Source: Papilionanthe hookeriana x Papilionanthe teres
Taxonomy: Eukaryota > Streptophyta > Magnoliopsida > Asparagales > Orchidaceae
Direction of reading: 5' to 3'
Assembly (NCBI GenBank): GCA_022702705.1
Contig: CM040424.1
Coordinates: 144,465,165 to 144,529,164, forward strand
DNA: 64,000 bases
Of the stretch, positions 59,747-64,000 are shown piece by piece. Numbering within the stretch: the first letter of the stretch is position 1; every line of letters begins with the position of its first letter. The translations under genes were made by a program, and so were the position numbers. The notes beneath the pieces were generated by a model. It had not been told where the DNA came from, did not search any database, and saw only the letters and a program-made list of their open reading frames with translations.

Positions 59747-61005
59747 TCAGACAGCTTCTACTTGTTCATTATTGTTCTCTTTAGGATTGATCTCAATGTT
59801 GCTAGGAAGTGTTCCTTGGGGTATATTGCTAAGTGAATTAGCAATTTGTGCTAGTTGATTTTCTATGTTTATGATCGCAACATTTTGACTTTGCAACTGG
59901 TTTCCCATTTGCAATACCACTTCTTCTATAGACATCTTCTTATCCTCAAATTGTTGATCATTAGAGTCCAGTGGATATGAATATCTATATTTTAGATTCC
60001 CCTGATTATTCCAACTTCCATTAGAATTTACATGATTATTTTCCCATTGTTGGTTTCCATCACCAATAGTATGATTTCAGTTAAAATTAGGATGGTTTTT
60101 CCATCCTAGGTTGTAAAAGTTAGAATATGGGATGTTTATGGTATTTAAAGTCTCATATGATAAGTTAGAATTAATCATATGTCCTGATGAACTTTCCTCA
60201 CTGGAGTGAATTGAGGCTGGTTAAATCCAAATTCGTCCAACTTCCTTGATATTGCAAAAACCTGAGATGCAAGAATTGCAATCGCATTTGTATCATGAAC
60301 ACTGGCTACCTTTTTAGGATTTACCATTACAGAGGGCCATTGAAATTCATTTGTAGCTATTATTTCAATTAAATCATACGCTTCATCAAATGATTTTGAC
60401 ATTAACGATTCACCAGCGGCAGCGTCAATTATAGAACTAAGGGATCCTACTAACCCATTGTAAAAAGTTTGAATGATTAACCAATCGGGCAGAGCATGGT
60501 GTGGACACTTTCTTAAGAGTTCCTTAAATCTTTCTCAGGCTTCATATATTGATTCCCCTTCATAATGAAAAAATGAGATAATATCATTTCTAAGTTTAGT
60601 AGTCCTTGAAGATGGAGAATACTTAGCTAGGAATTTTTGAGTTAACTCCTCCCAATTTTTAATAGAGCCAAGTGTTAATGAGTATAACCACATTTTAGCC
60701 TTATCCCTTAGTGAGAAAGTAAAAAGCCTTAGTCTAACAGCATCATTTGACATGTCGTTATAACGAAATGTAGCACAAAGTTCTAGAAAACCTGATAAGT
60801 GTAAATAGGGATCCTCTAAAGGAGTTCCCCCAAACTGGTTATTCTGCACCAGTTGGATCATCTCTGGATTAAGTTCAAATGAGTCAGCTTCTACGACAGG
60901 GTTTTGTATACTTAAGTGAATTTCACCAAACATTGGGTTTATATAATCCCTCAATAGTTTATGATGATTTTCCAAGTTATTATTTTGAATGTTTTCCATT
61001 TCCAT
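59747..61005 (-). pseudogene. Gag polyprotein (element E), Athila-type, degraded
   Basis: Begins MEMENIQNNNLENHHKLLRD (61005). Core retrotransposon-gag domain: FGGTPLEDPYLHLSGFLELC, LRLFTFSLRDKAKMWLYSLT, NWEELTQKFLAKYSPSSRTT, then after a break the ERFKELLRKCPHHALPDWL-type block near 60480-60540 and DEAYDLIEIIATNEFQWPSV (60175-60402). The C-terminal part (59747-59935) has a coiled-coil-like MGNQLQSQNVAIINIENQLA and ends near the LRSG block. No clear zinc knuckle. Several stops. Confidence 0.85.
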
Positions 61006-61327
61006 CTCTAGTTTTTCAAGTCCTTTTGTTTTTTGATTTTTTTCATTTTCTTAACTCAAGATCATAAGGCACAAGTCCTGCAGATCCTTTAGTTCGCATA
61101 CATAACACAACATACAATACATTAATAATTAAACAAAAAATATTTTGAACACAAGAAAATATTTTCATAAACACCTTGTTTTTAACACAAACAGTTTCTT
61201 CACAACACTTTTTCATACAAAAAACACTTTTTCACACAAAATACGTTTTACGAAACTGCAATTTTCCAAGTCTAAGACTAAATACTTCAACTAAAATCCT
61301 TCTAAAAGTCAAGAACAACAGTTACAA

Positions 61328-61345
61328 TCCCCGGCAACGGCGCTA
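61328..61345 (-). other. Primer binding site of element E (tRNA-Asp type)
   Basis: Minus strand TAGCGCCGTTGCCGGGGA, one base from TGGCGCCGTTGCCGGGGA, the site complementary to the 3' end of plant tRNA-Asp used by Athila-type elements. It lies six bases inside the LTR end at 61352. Confidence 0.85.
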
Positions 61346-61351
61346 AGAACT

Positions 61352-64000
61352 TGATCCCAGATCTTTATGTTTACGTTTTATTTCCTTTTAATATATCTCT
61401 TTCTTTCCAAAGACGCCAAAAACTTAATGCCGATGAAAATGAGACTTTAATTGATATTATTGTAAAATGGGATTTTATGCAAGCATACATATCGTGATCA
61501 AGTAATATAGGGCTTTCTGATTAAGCCTCGAATATCGATCCCACGGAGATCGCGGTTAATCACACTGGCTTTTAAGAGAAGTTTTAGTCTATAATAACAC
61601 ACCCTAGCATGGAAAATAGATAAAGGTTTGGTTTTAATTAAATCCTAAAATTATTATTATAATACTACTTCTAAATTAAAATATTTAGTGAAAATCAGAA
61701 AAGTGGAGTTTAATATATTAAAAGTACTCTTCCTCATTGACCCACTGAAAATATGTTAAGATTTTTATGCCTATTTTATATTAATTTTGATGATATTACA
61801 ATTTAAAGAAGGGTATTTTTGATGATTTTTTGCAGATATGTTGATTTATGGATAATGGAGCAAAAAAATGCAAATAGGAGCGAATTTAGAGGAAAAAGGA
61901 CCAAAAATGTGAAGATTTGATCTAGGGAGCCGACGGTGAGCTTGACATCGTCGACGGCGAGCTCGACGGCACCGACATCGGATTTTTCCCTAGAGTTCAG
62001 AAAATATTACAAGGAAGCCCGCTGACGGTGAGATCGAGGCCATCGACAACGGGCCTTATGAAAGAGAGTCCAAGGTTAGTATTCTAGAAGGCCGCCGACG
62101 GCGCGCTCGAGGCCGGCGATGGCAGGAAAGTTGGTTCTGTCATGAGGTGCATCGAATGTTGACGATATTTGAAGGGATGCTTGGGAAACTCTTGGGAACT
62201 CTTCAACCACCTAAAAAAAAATAATTTGGGGTCGAAAATAGAGTCCACTAGTGTCCATTGTTGTTGTCTATTATTTTCAGTGATTGTTAGTTAGTATCTT
62301 GTTTCCATTATAGTTTTAGATAGTGAGTTCAAATAGTAATATTTGTGAGGAATTCTTAGAGAGATTGTAAGAGTGGAGGGAAGTGAGATATTTCTTCCTC
62401 CTTGCCGTTTCGAAGGAGAATTCTACGTGTTGTAAAGAAAGAAAGAGATTCAGAGGAATTTCACGAAGTTTGCTTGGGGATGAATTTGAGATAAGTTGTA
62501 TTTACTTATTTTTGTTTGTTAATCTTTGGTTTTATATATGAAATCCAAGTTTAGTCATATCTTCTCCATGAAATCTGAGTAGTTTTTCAATCTTTCTCCT
62601 TGTTTTGATATTTTTGTGAAATGATAATTTAAATTAGTGTGCTAAGAGAATTTTAAAAGAAGTTGTGATAATCTTTTCACTTAAATCTTAATTTATTTTT
62701 AATTTGGCCAATTGATTAGTTAAAATATGTTGAGTTTAACAGCTATAGTGAAGATTACATCTGAGATTCAGGGAGGTCAAAACCCTTGAAAGTAGGGTGC
62801 AAATAAATAGGGAAATAATATTTGTTTGGCGTAGAATTAGAGATTTAGAGTGACAGACTAAAATCCTTAATTCGGGCATATGGTTTGGGTGCTGAAGTGT
62901 AGATGTTAGCCCTCACACGAGGGGAACGTGGGCGCTCCGAAGTGAGAGCAGGTATTCTTCCAGCCTAGCTGCATATTCAGTAACCAAGCATAGGATTAGT
63001 CAATGTTCTTTATGCCTGGACCAAAGGGTAAAGAATAGATATGCTCCTATTTGGCACAACACCATTTTTAAACTAATTTTAATTATCTATTCACTTAAAT
63101 TTCTTAACAAGGAGAAGGACTCTTGCTTATCTATTTGAATTTCACTTAATTAGTAGAATTAGTTAACTGTGGTAGAACTAGTTTATTAAAACTTTATCTT
63201 ATTTACGATTGCATATTAGTGACAGATAGGCAATTCAATTTACAAAGTTGTGATTCTAAATTGGTTTCTATAATCCTAGTCCGTCCCTATGGGATCGATA
63301 TCCAAGACTCCATTAGAGCCCTGTATTACTTGAATGATACATATACTTGCGTTGAAAGATAGCTCTGTGATTATTGAATATCTTTATACACATCTTTATC
63401 AAATAAAAGCAATTTTAAATTAATGCAAAGTGTGTGGGGCGGTTCACTTATGCAATGAAATTTGTGACAAGTGTAAAAGTAAAACAAGTATCGAGAGAGA
63501 TTGTGACAAATAGGAGCAATTATATTCTTTGCCCTTACTTGGTTCTATAAAGAACATAGGATAATTTGATGATTTGAAATTTTTTAGATGGGTTAGGCAG
63601 GGAAGATACTAGCTCTCACTCTAGAGTTCCCTCTTCTCCCTCCACCTTGGGGCTAACATCTAATAACAAAACTTTTCACATCAATCCAAATTAGGGGCTT
63701 TAGTTTGTCACCCAAAAGTCTTCTAATTCTACACCTCTTAAACATGCATATCTCTATATTTATTTGCACTCAATTGTATGGACCAAATTCTCACCCATAT
63801 AATCTCATATGATTCTTACAAATAGTTAACTGAGACAATACCACATTGGTTCTTACATGTTCTCACAACAGATTTTAACATGCAAGTTGATCAAGTTTAC
63901 ATGTAAATGAAGATCAAAGTAAAATTATCACAATATTTTCTAATTCTACTCAATTCTATATCCTACACATGCATACTAAGTAAATAAAACTACTCACTAT
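61352..64000 (-). repeat. Right (5') LTR of element E, partial, with nested solo LTR
   Basis: Starts TGATCCCAGATC next to the primer binding site and continues off the right edge. It is interrupted by a solo LTR at 61738-63446. The parts 61352-61737 and 63447-64000 align with 36286-36847 and 55754-56150 of the left LTR. It contains the empty target site of element C near 63636-63650. Confidence 0.8.
61738..63446 (+). mobile_element. Solo LTR (1.71 kb) of an unrelated LTR retrotransposon
   Basis: Runs from TGACCCACTG to GGGGCGGTTCA, with TG...CA ends. It is flanked by CTCAT (61733-61737) and CTTAT (63447-63451), a 5-bp duplication with one mutation; the other E LTR has the empty site CCTCATGCAATG near 36668. 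The inside is noncoding. It has a CpG-rich patch of degenerate GCCGACGGTGAGCTCGA-like repeats (61925-62120), and TCCCTATGGGATCGATATCC near 63283-63303, a sequence type seen near LTR 3' ends of plant gypsy elements. Strand follows that motif. Confidence 0.8.

Larger units (their letters stand above)
36286..64000 (-). mobile_element. Element E: Athila-type Ty3/gypsy gag-protease element, minus strand, split by insertions
   Basis: Left LTR is 36286-36847 plus 55754 to about 56705; the right LTR starts at 61352 and runs off the window. Both read TGATCCCAGAT at their left ends and align through shared blocks such as ATAGGGCTTTCTGATTAAGC. Between them on the minus strand are the tRNA-Asp-type primer binding site (61328-61345), gag (59747-61005), protease (58997-59330) and a 3' noncoding part. 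No RT, RNase H or integrase is present. Element C (36848-55753) and a solo LTR (61738-63446) are inserted in its LTRs. Confidence 0.82.

Noticed and set aside
61328..61345. Possible tRNA gene fragment (CCCCGGCAACGGCGC)
   Set aside because: Only the 18-nt acceptor-end complement is present, next to an LTR end, so it is a primer binding site, not a tRNA gene.

Overview
The window is plant nuclear DNA made almost entirely of nested retrotransposons. No ordinary host gene is visible. Evidence for a plant, probably a seed plant with a repeat-rich genome: Ty3/gypsy polyproteins of the Tat type (with a second, archaeal-type RNase H before integrase), Athila-type gag-protease on a tRNA-Asp-type primer binding site, an Ogre-like gag-protease, an L1-type LINE with a C-terminal RNase H, and AT-rich LTRs of 6.6-7.4 kb. 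All coding regions carry frameshifts or stops. Similarity was judged by eye; no alignment or database search was run.

The notable system is a Tat-type Ty3/gypsy family with an extra gene after integrase. This gene ends in a complete AlkB-like 2-oxoglutarate/Fe(II) dioxygenase domain whose sequence resembles plant ALKBH9/ALKBH10 RNA m6A demethylases: an HxD...H metal triad, an RxxxxxR 2-oxoglutarate signature and the flanking ALKBH9/10-like blocks. Three divergent copies are present: A (1364-2832), B (16515-17988) and C (45260-46737). In each, about 300 bp of AT-rich, intron-like sequence ending in AG lies between the integrase stop and the ATG, which suggests a spliced subgenomic message. The likely reading is a retrotransposon that captured a host m6A eraser, presumably to demethylate its own RNA. 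The function is inference.

Layout. Element A: integrase, AlkB gene, 82-bp tandem array and 3' LTR (1-12975). It ends exactly at an LTR terminus inside the reverse transcriptase of element B (12976-26684), so A appears nested in B. B carries RT, RNase H, archaeal-type RNase H, integrase, the AlkB gene, its own 82-bp array and a 3' LTR. B sits in the protease region of element D, an Ogre-like minus-strand element (26685-34100) whose 5' LTR begins at 30817 and holds several tandem arrays. That LTR is interrupted by a minus-strand LINE (34101-36285). The LINE is interrupted by element E, a minus-strand Athila-type gag-protease element (36286-36847 and 55754-64000). E contains two insertions: a 1.7-kb solo LTR (61738-63446) and element C (36848-55753).

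Element C has an unusual structure. Its two 7.26-kb LTRs are inverted, both outer ends are the U5 end of the LTR, and the unit is flanked by a perfect 5-bp target-site duplication (TCCCT). The inner end of the inverted LTR carries 4 bp matching the sequence normally next to the 3' LTR. This fits integration of an aberrant reverse-transcription product with two U5 ends. The AlkB genes of A and B are followed by an 82-bp tandem repeat and that of C by an unrelated 46-bp repeat, so the region 3' of the gene is hypervariable between subfamilies.
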